64,000 nt of DNA from Erythrobacter sp. (GTDB lineage: Bacteria > Pseudomonadota > Alphaproteobacteria > Sphingomonadales > Sphingomonadaceae): contig JAILWQ010000001.1 of assembly GCA_025698865.1 (NCBI GenBank), forward strand, positions 1 through 64,000. Reading direction: 5' to 3'. Of this stretch, positions 1 to 8,290 are shown piece by piece. Position 1 is the first letter of the stretch. Each line of letters begins with the position of its first letter. The notes beneath the pieces were generated by a model. That model was given only the letters and a program-made list of their open reading frames with translations. It did not search any database and was not told where the DNA came from. A program made the position numbers and the translations under genes.

Positions 1-49
1 CCTTCAGTACGCCAATGATCTGCTCTTCTGAAAACCTCGTTCTCTTCAT
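1..49 (-). CDS. IS3-family transposase OrfA, N-terminal fragment
   Basis: The ATG at 49 on the minus strand opens a frame reading MKRTRFSEEQIIGVLK before leaving the window. This is the characteristic start of the helix-turn-helix OrfA (IS407-type) that, by programmed frameshifting with OrfB, forms the DDE transposase of IS3-family elements. A purine-rich ribosome site (GGACGGACGAG) precedes the ATG. Only 16 codons are visible, so whether the transposase is functional cannot be judged. Confidence 0.75.
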   Translation of the reverse strand, partial: MKRTRFSEEQIIGVLK

Positions 50-110
50 CTCGTCCGTCCTTCTGTCAGGGCCGGACTCTAATCGAGACTGGAGGAAAAT
101 CAGGGGGTCA
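1..110 (-). mobile_element. End of an IS3-family insertion sequence (partial)
   Basis: Read on the minus strand, the stretch from 110 leftward begins TGACCCCCTGATTTTCC, which looks like an IS3-family terminal repeat. About 60 bp later an orfA-type start follows. The terminus could instead be at 115, beginning TGACGTGACC, because IS3 ends start with TG. It abuts the 3' end of the methyltransferase gene. The rest of the element is outside the window, so the group and intactness are unknown. Confidence 0.7.
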
Positions 111-112
111 CG

Positions 113-3085
113 TCAGATCCAGTCGAACAGATCGCGCGGCCCGAAGTCCTTCTCCAGATCTCCTCGCCCATCCCACGGTTGGTCGAGCAGCTCGATCTGT
201 TCGGCTTTCTGGTGGCGAAAGTCCGCCCCCATGCTCTGCTGTTCGCCGCGCTTGATGCCGTCATTGTAGGAAAGCTCGATATGGCGGCCAAGGGTGTTCG
301 CAGTCTGGGCGCAAATGTTAGGGCGGCGCTTAACTTTGTCAGCGTCAGATCTCAGCCAAAGCGGCAGCACATATGTGTTCGTAGAGGTTTTCGATGAAAG
401 AAAAATTTTGTCCGTTCGCGTTTCCGTGACGAATGAATGAGCGTAGCTAAGGTCATTACAGATTCTGGAAGTAAGAAGCGCAACGTTGGCTATGTCGAGG
501 TTGCTCTGAACCGTGTCTTTTAGAATCGTGAGAACTCGAGAATCTAATATCGTAGAACGAAAATCAAAAGGCCGATAAGCAATTTTAGCTATAGAATTTT
601 TCCAATTATTAGATGAAGCGAAGGCTCTAGCGTTCCCATAGTTCCATTGGTTTGTTGAGCACATCCGGTACTTTGCAGAGATCTCGAGGCGAGACTCTGA
701 GTTAGCCAAGTCTCGCATTCGCAGATCGAACGAACTCTCGTCAAATGAGATGGCGAATTCATCTTGTTGAGACGCAAAGCCTGTCGACCAATATTTTTCC
801 TTGTCTGCAGCTCGGTCGCCGGTGCCAAAGAGAGTTGGTAGGTCCAGGTATGTGTTGAACTCCCCTATGAGCTCACCTTCCTTCCAGAAGAGAAAGTTCG
901 GCGCGGATGGTTCGATACCGTCCGCATCCACTGAAATGCCTTGGCTCGTAAGCAATCGGTCCATCTTTTCATCAAAAGTGCCTTCCCAACTTTGATAGAC
1001 AGCTTTCCCTTGATTCTTGCCCGGCACAGCAGCGAAGAGTCCAATTCCGACGCCAGTCATGATTTCGAAAACGGGTTCATCAGCACCCGACACATCATCT
1101 CGACGCACGCTCCCGTTTAGGTTGATTGCCATCAGGTGCGTGAACGATTCGAAAAGCGACTTTCTCATGTCGCGAGGTTGATTCCCAAGCATGTAGCCAT
1201 GACCTGTGATCATACCAAGAACACCAATTCCTGAACGATCGATCGCGACCTGTCCCATCCTCAAGAACTTTATGTAATCATTCGATAGAGACTGAATTTG
1301 ACTCTCTTCTTGCCTTACTCGCTCTTTATACGGCTCACATAATGCTGTGATCCACCGGCCCATGTTAAAGGATTTCACCGAGTATGGTGGGTTACCGATA
1401 AGCACCGTGACTGGTGCACTTTCTTTTGCACGATTTGCTTCATCGGCTTCTCGAGCAAGGGCCTGCGATTGCATTCGCTCTTCCAGGTCGAGGTCACGGC
1501 GAGGTTCTAGTGCGTTCGTTAGGAATATCCGCGCTCGTTCGTCTGAGTTGAAATTATACCCCGTCTCAGTGAGCTTCAGCCCGACTTTCATATGTGCAAT
1601 GGCATAGGGTGCCATCATCAACTCAAAACCCGTCAAGCGTGGAAGCAAATGCGCGGGGACATACTCGTTCCATGCTGCAACGGTTTCAGCCTTTGATTTG
1701 CCTTGGCCTTTCCAGTGCTCGGCCATACGCTTGTGGATCAGGTCGATCACCTCGACCAGGAAGGTGCCCGTGCCGGTTGCAGGATCGAGGATCTGAACGA
1801 AGGGCTGGTCCGGAGCGATGTGATCGGGAATGGAGATCTTGTCGTTGCGCTCGGCAAGCTCGCCCCAGGTCGTCGTATCGGCCAGACCCAGCGGCAGGTC
1901 GAACTCGGTGCGCAGAATTTCGTCCACCCCGCGCACAATGAAGTTCACGACAGGGCGCGGGGTGTAGAAGACGCCGCGCTGCATTCGCTTCGCCGGATCG
2001 TATTCCTTCAGGAACAGCTCATAGAAATGGATGACCGGGTCTTCCTTCGGATTCCGGTCACCAAAATCGCGCAGAACGGCGGGCATATCCGCGTTATCAA
2101 GCATATCGACAACCTCGCGCACGCCGAGCTCGTCAAAATCGAGGTTCGATCGCTTGTCGCGCCCGCCTAGCTTGAGGAAATTGGCAAATAGCTCCTTCAA
2201 GAAGGGATTGGTGCGGGGCACCATGTCGGCCATGTTGTCCGCCACCAGCGCGCCAGAAGGACGCGAGATCGCCGCGGCCAGCATGCCGTAGCAGATGGTT
2301 TGGGCGAACATGTCGGCAAAGCCGTCCTCATCCAGATCGTGGATCAGGTTCTTGCGGAACGCCTCCAGCATGGTGCGCATCGGGCCATCGTCGGCTTCGG
2401 CTTCGAGCAACTCGTTGGCGCGAGCGCGGATCTGCGTGGCGAGCCCAGCTAGGTGCAGCGCCAGGTCGCGCGATGTCTTGATGACCTGGCGATAGCCGAT
2501 CTCGAACGCGCTCGACCATTGCATGCGCCATGCTGTGTCATCACTCGTGTCATCCGGCCAGGCCAGACGGCTGGCGAGCATCTTGGCGGCGTATTCGTTG
2601 TGGAGCTTGGTATCCTTTGCGTTCCAGCCGAGCACCTTCATGACCGGTAGATCACCGGTCGAGGCTCCGTCATTGAAATGGACGAAGGCCAGTTCGCGCT
2701 CGCCGGACTTGCCGAAATTGGCGGCGAATATCAGGTCTCGCTTGTCCCATGCAGCGCGCTCCGCGCCTTTGCTTTCGCCGCGCTTGCTCACCACCAGCGC
2801 CCGCAGGATACGCCGCAGCACCGTAACCGACATCGTCTTGTCCTCGAACGAGAGGAAGAAGATGCCCCAAGGTTGGTTGGTCACGAGCGGACGGAGTTGA
2901 TGGATTTCGCGAAGCTTGGCAGCGTCTTCGTCCTTCAGACCAAGTTCGCGCGGCTCATATTCGAAGACGACGTCCTCCAGCCCGTAATCCTCGGGAATCG
3001 GCCATTCGAGCTTGTCGCGAAGAAGATCGACGAGGCGAGGGAAGCTGTTGACCTTAGCCAGTTCTTCGGCGGTGATATCCGTCAT
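113..3085 (-). CDS. Type ISP-like N6-adenine DNA methyltransferase, probably C-terminally truncated
   Basis: The 990-residue protein modifies adenine in DNA. AdoMet motif I DPATGTGTF is at residues 434-442 and catalytic motif IV NPPY at 565-568. The region after about 600 carries target-recognition features of type ISP restriction enzymes, including IAYRPFDFRS near 835-845 and GRGDLEKDFGPRDLF near the end. From family knowledge, proteins of this class normally run on for dozens of residues past this last motif. Here the frame stops three residues later, at the IS3 boundary, so truncation by insertion is likely. Codons for roughly residues 490-890 (about 420-1620) are visibly AT-richer than the rest. 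The gene lies 13 bp downstream of the PLD-helicase gene and probably shares its transcript. The helicase/nuclease half that ISP enzymes carry in the same chain is encoded separately here. Confidence 0.85.
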   Translation of the reverse strand: MTDITAEELAKVNSFPRLVDLLRDKLEWPIPEDYGLEDVVFEYEPRELGLKDEDAAKLREIHQLRPLVTNQPWGIFFLSFEDKTMSVTVLRRILRALVVSKRGESKGAERAAWDKRDLIFAANFGKSGERELAFVHFNDGASTGDLPVMKVLGWNAKDTKLHNEYAAKMLASRLAWPDDTSDDTAWRMQWSSAFEIGYRQVIKTSRDLALHLAGLATQIRARANELLEAEADDGPMRTMLEAFRKNLIHDLDEDGFADMFAQTICYGMLAAAISRPSGALVADNMADMVPRTNPFLKELFANFLKLGGRDKRSNLDFDELGVREVVDMLDNADMPAVLRDFGDRNPKEDPVIHFYELFLKEYDPAKRMQRGVFYTPRPVVNFIVRGVDEILRTEFDLPLGLADTTTWGELAERNDKISIPDHIAPDQPFVQILDPATGTGTFLVEVIDLIHKRMAEHWKGQGKSKAETVAAWNEYVPAHLLPRLTGFELMMAPYAIAHMKVGLKLTETGYNFNSDERARIFLTNALEPRRDLDLEERMQSQALAREADEANRAKESAPVTVLIGNPPYSVKSFNMGRWITALCEPYKERVRQEESQIQSLSNDYIKFLRMGQVAIDRSGIGVLGMITGHGYMLGNQPRDMRKSLFESFTHLMAINLNGSVRRDDVSGADEPVFEIMTGVGIGLFAAVPGKNQGKAVYQSWEGTFDEKMDRLLTSQGISVDADGIEPSAPNFLFWKEGELIGEFNTYLDLPTLFGTGDRAADKEKYWSTGFASQQDEFAISFDESSFDLRMRDLANSESRLEISAKYRMCSTNQWNYGNARAFASSNNWKNSIAKIAYRPFDFRSTILDSRVLTILKDTVQSNLDIANVALLTSRICNDLSYAHSFVTETRTDKIFLSSKTSTNTYVLPLWLRSDADKVKRRPNICAQTANTLGRHIELSYNDGIKRGEQQSMGADFRHQKAEQIELLDQPWDGRGDLEKDFGPRDLFDWI

Positions 3086-3098
3086 TTTTCGATTGGCC

Positions 3099-6000
3099 TC
3101 AGTTCAGTTCCATCCACGCCTTGAGCACCGGCTTGACGCCGAGCGGGGCCTGGACCTTGCGCAGGAAGGATTTGGCGATGTGCTTTTCTACCGCGATGCG
3201 GATGTCGGAGAGCTTGGCTTGCTCCATCTGTGTGACACGCGACGTTTCCGGGGTCGAGCGGATGGGGCCAACGATCATCGGCGCATCTTCACGGATCGCT
3301 CCCGTCGCGACATCATACAGATACCACTGCACGTCGCCTGCCTCGACAGTCCAGATGTCCTCGCCGCTCGCCTCGCTTGCGGCCTTGTCATGGGCAGGGC
3401 GGGCATAGCAGAAAAACACTTGGCGGGTGCCGGGTTTGAGGTTCTGCTTCCCGGAGAAAATGCCGTTGGGAAAAGCGCTGACCTTTTCGTCTAGGCCGGG
3501 ATTGGCCTTCAGCAAGTCCTGCCACTCAAGGTGCAGGTTCTCGTCGGGGCTGCGCTGGCCTTCGTACTGCTCGCTGAAATTGCGAAGGTCCTCGTAGTCG
3601 TCGTCCTCGCGCAGGAGCTGCTTTCCCTCGATGCCGAGCGTCTTGGAGATGCGCAGTGTCTTGTGCGCCACCTTGCCGTAAAGGCGAAGCAGTTCGTCCA
3701 GATCATCGGGCGGCAGGAAGTTCCAGTAGGCGACGGTGCCGCGCAACTCTTTCTGATCTGGGTGATCAGCGATTATCCTAGCTTCGATGGCAGGGTTCAT
3801 GCGCCGGTCAACACGGCCAATGCGCTGCATGAGGCGAACAGGGTTCCAGTGCAGATCATAATTGATCAGACGGGTGGCATCCTGAAGGTTCAGACCTTCC
3901 GACAGTACATCGGTCGAGACCAGCACCCGAATTTCCTTATCGCCTTGCTCCGCGCTGGAGCTTTCGTTGTAATAGGGCGCAAACCGTTGGATGATCTTGG
4001 CGCGGTCCCCCTTTGTGCCGCTGTCGATCTGCTCTACGCCTTCGATTCCCGCTTCCTTCAGCTGCTGCGCAACATAACGTGCGGTGTCGCCAAATTCCGA
4101 GAAGATCAGGACCTTATGCTTCGATAGCACCGGGTCTTTGGTGAGCATCTGGATCAGCTTTTTCAGCTTAAGGTCTTGGCTTGGCTTGAATTTCTCCAGT
4201 TCATTGAGGAAATCCGCTACCTGCTCGAGATCGGCGAGAGTATCTGCGATCATCTCCTCGACCCTAAAGTGCTTGCGGTCGCGTACTTCTACGGCTTCAA
4301 GCAACTCCTCAGGGACGAGGTCATCCTCGGCTTCGCCCTCATCGAACATGTCTTTCTGCGGGCTGTAATCCAAAAGCTTCGCATGCTTACGTTTCCAACG
4401 GTCGAGTTGGGCCTTTTCATGCTCCGTCTGACAGTGAACCTCCATCCAGGCGAGCATCTTCATGAGCAACCGCCAACAGGATTGCTTGAACGCTTCCGCC
4501 GAACTTTCGAACCGTTTGAGGAAGCTGGTCCGGATGAGAGCGACAACTTGCTTCAGCCGGCCGCGTTCGAGTGCGGTCGCGACCTCTTCGCTATCTCCCT
4601 TGTAGTAGGCGTAGGGGTTATAGATGCCGAGCACGAAGAGCGGTTCGCGTTTGTGAAATGCTTCGGCGACCATATCGAGCAGCTTGCCGTAGGTTTGCCT
4701 TACTGAGTACTCGGCAACGGTGGGCTTGCGCGGTTCCGGAAACATCACCTCCCCGTCACCTTCGCGCTTCATGCTCTCCTTGACGTAGCTACGGCTGCGT
4801 TGGACCACCAACGCATCGAAAAGCGGGTCGGCAGACAATCGGATCGAAGCATCGGCGGTGTTGAGTTCGAGCTGCTCCGCTTCGCTGCTGTTCCCGTAGA
4901 TTTCGGCTTCGATCTTCTTTTCAAGCTGACGAATGTATCCAGGGAGCGAATGGATTCCGAGGGTGCCGCCAGAAAAATGATCAGGCCTATGTTGAGTGAA
5001 TAGCTCGACCATGTGCTGAAAATCTGTAAGCCGGTTGTTGATCGGCGTAGCAGTGAGCAGAAACATCTGCTTTCCTTGCGCCAAATCATACAGACGCCAA
5101 TAGCGTGACCTTCGGTCTTCACCTTCCTCGCCCTTGGTTCCAGTATTCCGGAAGTGATGCGCTTCATCAATGATGATTACGTCAGCCTCTTCAGCCACGC
5201 GATCCAGTTCTTCCTGCATAGCAGGGCGCGTAAGATCGGTGTGGCTGAAAACCTTCAATCGGCCATAGCCCTTCAGGACGGCGGGGAGCCGCTTACCAAG
5301 CTCGCGCTCCCAAACCGGCTTCTTGGCTGACTTGGGGACGAAAAGGGCCACATTCTTCTTTTCGTGAACGGCGAAGCGTTCGATCAGCATCAGTCCAATG
5401 AATGTCTTGCCAAGGCCGACGCCGTCGCAGAGGAAGGCGCCGCCATACCTCTCGGCACGTTTGAGCAGGCCACCATACCCATCTTGCTGATACCGAGCGA
5501 GGACCGGGAAGATTTGGGATTTCTCCCGTTCCCATTCGGTTGCTGTCTCCTCGTGACCAAGAAAGTACTGCTGCAAGGACCGGGCATAAACATCGAACGG
5601 CAGATATTCCCGAACATGCCGCTCGAAGGTCTTGAGGATTTCGGCGGTTACGTCTTCGGCCTCTTCCCACCGCTCATCGTACCATTCCTGCAGCACCGCA
5701 ACCGGCGCGCCCGTCACTTGGACATTGAGTTCGATATTGTCGGTTAGGCCAGGAAGAGTGAAATTCGAGGAGCCGACAAGGGCGCTGGAGCCCACGACTT
5801 CCATTCGCGCATGCGTGATGTAGGCTTTGGCGTGAAACTTGTCCTTGCGGTAAACCCGGCACTCGATCTTGCCGTCGCGCAGCGCCGCGACAATTGCGCC
5901 GACACCGTGAAGAAAATGGTTTTTCTGCTTTTCCCCCTCAAGGCTGCCGTCAAGAATCGACGCTGCCGCTGTAAGGGCACTTTCAAATGCGCGCTTCGTT

Positions 6001-6224
6001 CGGCGCGAGACTTCGTCGCCCATCAAAATTCGGATTTTATCCAGCTTCTGCCACTCGCCGTCTAACGCCAGCAGGGCCCCAACCTCGAAAAAGCCAGACG
6101 CGATATCGATACTCTTCGATAGCTCGCACCAGTCCTTCAGGTAGCGGAGTGCCTTCCAGTCGTCTTCGCTGTTATCGACGATGAAAAGTTCACTTCCGAC
6201 GCGTGCACTGCTTCGTTTCGGCAT
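3099..6224 (-). CDS. PLD-nuclease/SNF2-family helicase, partner of the methyltransferase
   Basis: This 1041-residue protein starts with a phospholipase-D-type nuclease domain (HAK at 131-133, then GSSNFT near 151-156). A superfamily 2 ATPase follows: Walker A GVGLGKT at 268-274, DEAH at 353-356, motif III TATPINN at 391-397, and a C-terminal helicase domain with SEGLNLQ and QRIGRVDRR. Proteins of this build translocate on DNA and cleave it in defence or repair systems. Because it is directly upstream of an adenine methyltransferase gene, I infer that it is the restriction half of a split type ISP-like or DISARM-like system. It lacks the DUF1998 and DrmA partners of full DISARM. The ATG at 6224 is preceded by AGAGGTG. 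Confidence 0.85.
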   Translation of the reverse strand: MPKRSSARVGSELFIVDNSEDDWKALRYLKDWCELSKSIDIASGFFEVGALLALDGEWQKLDKIRILMGDEVSRRTKRAFESALTAAASILDGSLEGEKQKNHFLHGVGAIVAALRDGKIECRVYRKDKFHAKAYITHARMEVVGSSALVGSSNFTLPGLTDNIELNVQVTGAPVAVLQEWYDERWEEAEDVTAEILKTFERHVREYLPFDVYARSLQQYFLGHEETATEWEREKSQIFPVLARYQQDGYGGLLKRAERYGGAFLCDGVGLGKTFIGLMLIERFAVHEKKNVALFVPKSAKKPVWERELGKRLPAVLKGYGRLKVFSHTDLTRPAMQEELDRVAEEADVIIIDEAHHFRNTGTKGEEGEDRRSRYWRLYDLAQGKQMFLLTATPINNRLTDFQHMVELFTQHRPDHFSGGTLGIHSLPGYIRQLEKKIEAEIYGNSSEAEQLELNTADASIRLSADPLFDALVVQRSRSYVKESMKREGDGEVMFPEPRKPTVAEYSVRQTYGKLLDMVAEAFHKREPLFVLGIYNPYAYYKGDSEEVATALERGRLKQVVALIRTSFLKRFESSAEAFKQSCWRLLMKMLAWMEVHCQTEHEKAQLDRWKRKHAKLLDYSPQKDMFDEGEAEDDLVPEELLEAVEVRDRKHFRVEEMIADTLADLEQVADFLNELEKFKPSQDLKLKKLIQMLTKDPVLSKHKVLIFSEFGDTARYVAQQLKEAGIEGVEQIDSGTKGDRAKIIQRFAPYYNESSSAEQGDKEIRVLVSTDVLSEGLNLQDATRLINYDLHWNPVRLMQRIGRVDRRMNPAIEARIIADHPDQKELRGTVAYWNFLPPDDLDELLRLYGKVAHKTLRISKTLGIEGKQLLREDDDYEDLRNFSEQYEGQRSPDENLHLEWQDLLKANPGLDEKVSAFPNGIFSGKQNLKPGTRQVFFCYARPAHDKAASEASGEDIWTVEAGDVQWYLYDVATGAIREDAPMIVGPIRSTPETSRVTQMEQAKLSDIRIAVEKHIAKSFLRKVQAPLGVKPVLKAWMELN

Positions 6225-6242
6225 TTAGTCACCTCTGACAGT

Positions 6243-6271
6243 AGCTTACGAGGGGGAGCATGGAAGCGCAA
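6243..6271 (-). promoter_or_regulatory. Candidate promoter of the helicase-methyltransferase operon
   Basis: On the minus strand TTGCGC (6271-6266) and TAAGCT (6248-6243) are separated by 17 bp. They sit 19 bp upstream of the helicase start codon, which is reasonable geometry for a sigma-70 promoter. Both hexamers are imperfect, so this is a suggestion only. Confidence 0.35.
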
Positions 6272-6317
6272 CGTGATTGGAGCTACCCTGCCGGGCAACC
6301 TGCTCTATCCGCAGGCG

Positions 6318-6767
6318 CGGACCGGGCCTGTAGTCCCGGCCCATTCGGGTGACGATCAGGAGCGGGTGCAAGCGGAGCGGGAGATGCTGGAGGACGCGCT
6401 CTGTCCCGCATGGCCTTTGGCCATGCTCCTGAGGGCGCGGCGTTTCTGAGCTGACCCGCAGGCGCTCTTGCCTCTCTCATTGCCGGACGCCCGCTGGCCC
6501 ACTTGGCCCGCGCGCAGGGCGTCCGGCGGCTTCGCGCCGTGCAAGGGCGCCGTTCCTGTGCGGATCGCTGCGGCGATCCTTGAGGGGAACGCCAAGGGCT
6601 TTGCCCTCTCGTTCCCAAACCCCAATAGACGCCCCCGTGTGGCGGGCTGTGCCCGCTGGCCCGCGCCAGGGCATCGATTGGGGTTGTCCCTCCCCCTCCC
6701 ATCCTCGCCGGAAGGCAGAGCCGCATGCCGCGTGACGGATGCGGCTTTGCCGGATGGAGTTTGGACC
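6318..6767 (+). other. Hairpin-rich leader region, no convincing protein gene
   Basis: This roughly 450-bp stretch holds a series of perfect or near-perfect inverted repeats: 6408-6415/6419-6426 (8 bp, TTT loop); 6482-6492/6517-6527 (11 bp); 6562-6568/6573-6579 (7 bp, four-base loop); 6585-6591/6610-6616 enclosing 6595-6599/6603-6607; 6618-6626/6677-6685 (9 bp) enclosing 6642-6647/6651-6656; and 6714-6726/6739-6751 (13 bp with one G-T pair). The last ends 16 bp before the ATG of the next gene. Open frames exist on both strands but show no protein-like features. It could be a structured 5' leader, a non-coding RNA, or a single-stranded-DNA promoter of the sort found in plasmid leading regions. 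Confidence 0.65.
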
Positions 6768-6956
6768 ATGGGTGACCTGATCTTGAATTACCGCGCGTGC
6801 GGGGCCGAGTGCCGGGAGGACTGGCTGCGCATGCTGGCGCATGACAACGGCCTGCCGCTCGTGGCGGTTCAGCAGCTGGCGGACGAGCTCGGCGAGCGCG
6901 AGGATTTTGGCGAGCTGGTGCGGCTTTGCGAGTGTGGCGGGAGCCTTGCGTCATGA
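6768..6956 (+). CDS. Small hypothetical protein (62 aa)
   Basis: The product begins [20 protein letters not shown] chose the ATG at 6768 over longer upstream frames because GGAG lies 8 bp before it and the upstream sequence is hairpin-forming rather than coding. The protein is acidic, appears helical and has three cysteines, with no recognised domain. Its stop overlaps the next start (ATGA), so it is translationally coupled to the DUF3768 gene. I do not know its function. Similar short genes occur with DUF3768 genes on sphingomonad mobile elements, which is recollection rather than a search result. Confidence 0.65.
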   Translation: MGDLILNYRACGAECREDWLRMLAHDNGLPLVAVQQLADELGEREDFGELVRLCECGGSLAS

Positions 6957-7336
6957 GCGGCGCAATGCTGACGCGGGCCGAGCGGATTGCGCGGCTCAAT
7001 GATCTGGCGCGCCGCGCCATGGGCATTGCCTGCGTGGTGGTGGCGACCGAGGGTATTCGTGCCTTGTCCGAGGCGGAGCAGTCGCGTTTGCGCGAGCTGG
7101 TCGAAACCTTCGATGCCTTCACGCCCGACAATGATCCCTATGGAGAGCGCGACTTCGGCAAGATCTATCAGGGCGTGGACGGTGTCTGGTCAGACTCGCG
7201 GCCTGTTGATGTTGCGATGACCGTGTTCTGGAAGATCGATGCCTATGACCGCGCGTTGCGGTTCGGCAGCGAAGATCCCGCCGATCCCGCCGTGACCCGG
7301 CGGGTGCTGACCATCATGTTGGCGAGCGAGTATTGA
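6953..7336 (+). CDS. DUF3768 family protein
   Basis: This 127-residue protein matches the DUF3768 pattern as I know it: an N-terminal AERIARLNDLARR segment, a central TFDAFTPDNDPYGERDFG block and a C-terminal FWKIDAYDRALRFGSEDPADP stretch ending RVLTIMLASEY. No biochemical role is established for the family, which is commonly carried on plasmids and integrated elements of alphaproteobacteria. The ATG at 6953 overlaps the stop of the preceding gene, and the stop is one base from the next ATG. The three genes are therefore one tightly coupled unit behind the hairpin-rich leader. Confidence 0.85.
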   Translation: MSGAMLTRAERIARLNDLARRAMGIACVVVATEGIRALSEAEQSRLRELVETFDAFTPDNDPYGERDFGKIYQGVDGVWSDSRPVDVAMTVFWKIDAYDRALRFGSEDPADPAVTRRVLTIMLASEY

Positions 7337-7337
7337 T

Positions 7338-7745
7338 ATGGCGGCCCACTCCCACACTGTGGAACCGTCGCGCCTTGCTTTCGGTGCATGGTGCCACGCC
7401 AGCGAAAAGCAGATTGGCGAAGGCGATATTCGTGCCAGCTACAGTGCTGACCGCATCGGCATGGGGCAGCCCATCCGCAAGCTATTCCGACATGGTGGAG
7501 AGCTTTGGGTCTGTGTCGGCACTGGTCCTGCCGGAGCCGAGGCCTACCGGCTCGTCCACCCTTCGCTCTATGGAGGTGGGGCGCGCAGTTATCATGATCG
7601 GTGCCGCGATGGCGATCACGCGCGCAGTGATCCGGCGGGCTTTTATGACGGCATCATCGTGCGTCATGCCGGACGCGAACTTGTGATGGCCGGTCCGCCC
7701 GCCATCTTCGTCGCAGGCGAGGAGGCGCAGCTGTCCCTGTTCTGA
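7338..7745 (+). CDS. Hypothetical protein (135 aa) of the DUF3768 unit
   Basis: The product begins MAAHSHTVEPSRLAFGAWC and ends GEEAQLSLF. I recognise no domain. It looks like a soluble mixed alpha/beta protein, with a central block of His, Arg and Asp residues (near 85-100) and two cysteines. The start codon lies one base after the DUF3768 stop, so it is almost certainly the third gene of that unit. The C-terminal QLSLF resembles a beta-clamp-binding pentapeptide (QLxLF), which raises the untested possibility that it contacts the replication clamp. Confidence 0.65.
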   Translation: MAAHSHTVEPSRLAFGAWCHASEKQIGEGDIRASYSADRIGMGQPIRKLFRHGGELWVCVGTGPAGAEAYRLVHPSLYGGGARSYHDRCRDGDHARSDPAGFYDGIIVRHAGRELVMAGPPAIFVAGEEAQLSLF

Positions 7746-7765
7746 AGCTGCGGCAAATTGCGGGG

Positions 7766-8281
7766 CTAGCCCTTCGCCGCGCTGGCTTCGAGCGATGCGG
7801 CAATGTCAAGGATCGAGCGCGCGAGAACCATCGGATCGTCCTTCGATGGCAAGAACCCGCGCCGCTTCCAGAATTGCGCGGCCTCCTCATCGACCGCGTT
7901 GACGACCAGCGCCCGGCCACCGATCAGCGCTGCGCCTTCGACGCAGCGCTGCAAAGCATGTTTGAGCAGGCCGGTGCCGATGCCTTTGCCCCGCCATTGC
8001 GCATCGGTCGCCAGTTGGCCTAGCAGCAGGCAGGGCAGAGGATCTGGCGATTGACCGGTGCGGATCGCACGCGGCAGGCTGGCGGGGACAACCGCGGTTG
8101 GCGCGAGGCCATAGAAGCCGATCACCTTCCCCGCGTCATGGACCACCATGACCGCGGTGAAACCCTTCTTCTGGTTCGAGAGCGCACGGGTGCGCAGCCA
8201 GTTGTCGAGCGAAGGCTTGCCACACGAGAATGACGCAAGATCATGTGCTTCGCTGAGCGGCTCTGGTCCGGAGATCGGCAC
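7766..8281 (-). CDS. tacT: GNAT-family toxin, TacT-like
   Basis: The 171-residue protein has the GNAT acetyltransferase fold. The acetyl-CoA loop QWRGKGIG is at 95-102, preceded by the LLLGQLAT strand, as in toxins that acetylate the amino group of charged tRNA and block translation. It follows the DUF1778 antitoxin gene by 9 bp, the usual TacA-TacT order. In the families I know, a conserved tyrosine serves as the general acid in the FY segment before the GF motif. Here the sequence is AQFWKRRGF, with Trp at 138, so activity may be altered. It could also act on another amine substrate. Confidence 0.85.
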   Translation of the reverse strand: MPISGPEPLSEAHDLASFSCGKPSLDNWLRTRALSNQKKGFTAVMVVHDAGKVIGFYGLAPTAVVPASLPRAIRTGQSPDPLPCLLLGQLATDAQWRGKGIGTGLLKHALQRCVEGAALIGGRALVVNAVDEEAAQFWKRRGFLPSKDDPMVLARSILDIAASLEASAAKG

Positions 8282-8290
8282 GGCGGCGGC

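Noticed and set aside
6318..6767. HEARO/IscB-type RNA
   Set aside because: No IscB or other HNH protein is encoded nearby, so only the general idea of a structured RNA can be kept.
6283..7131. 282-codon minus-strand frame over the hairpin region
   Set aside because: It is Pro-, Arg- and Ala-rich with no ribosome site, and it runs across inverted repeats and into the DUF3768 gene.
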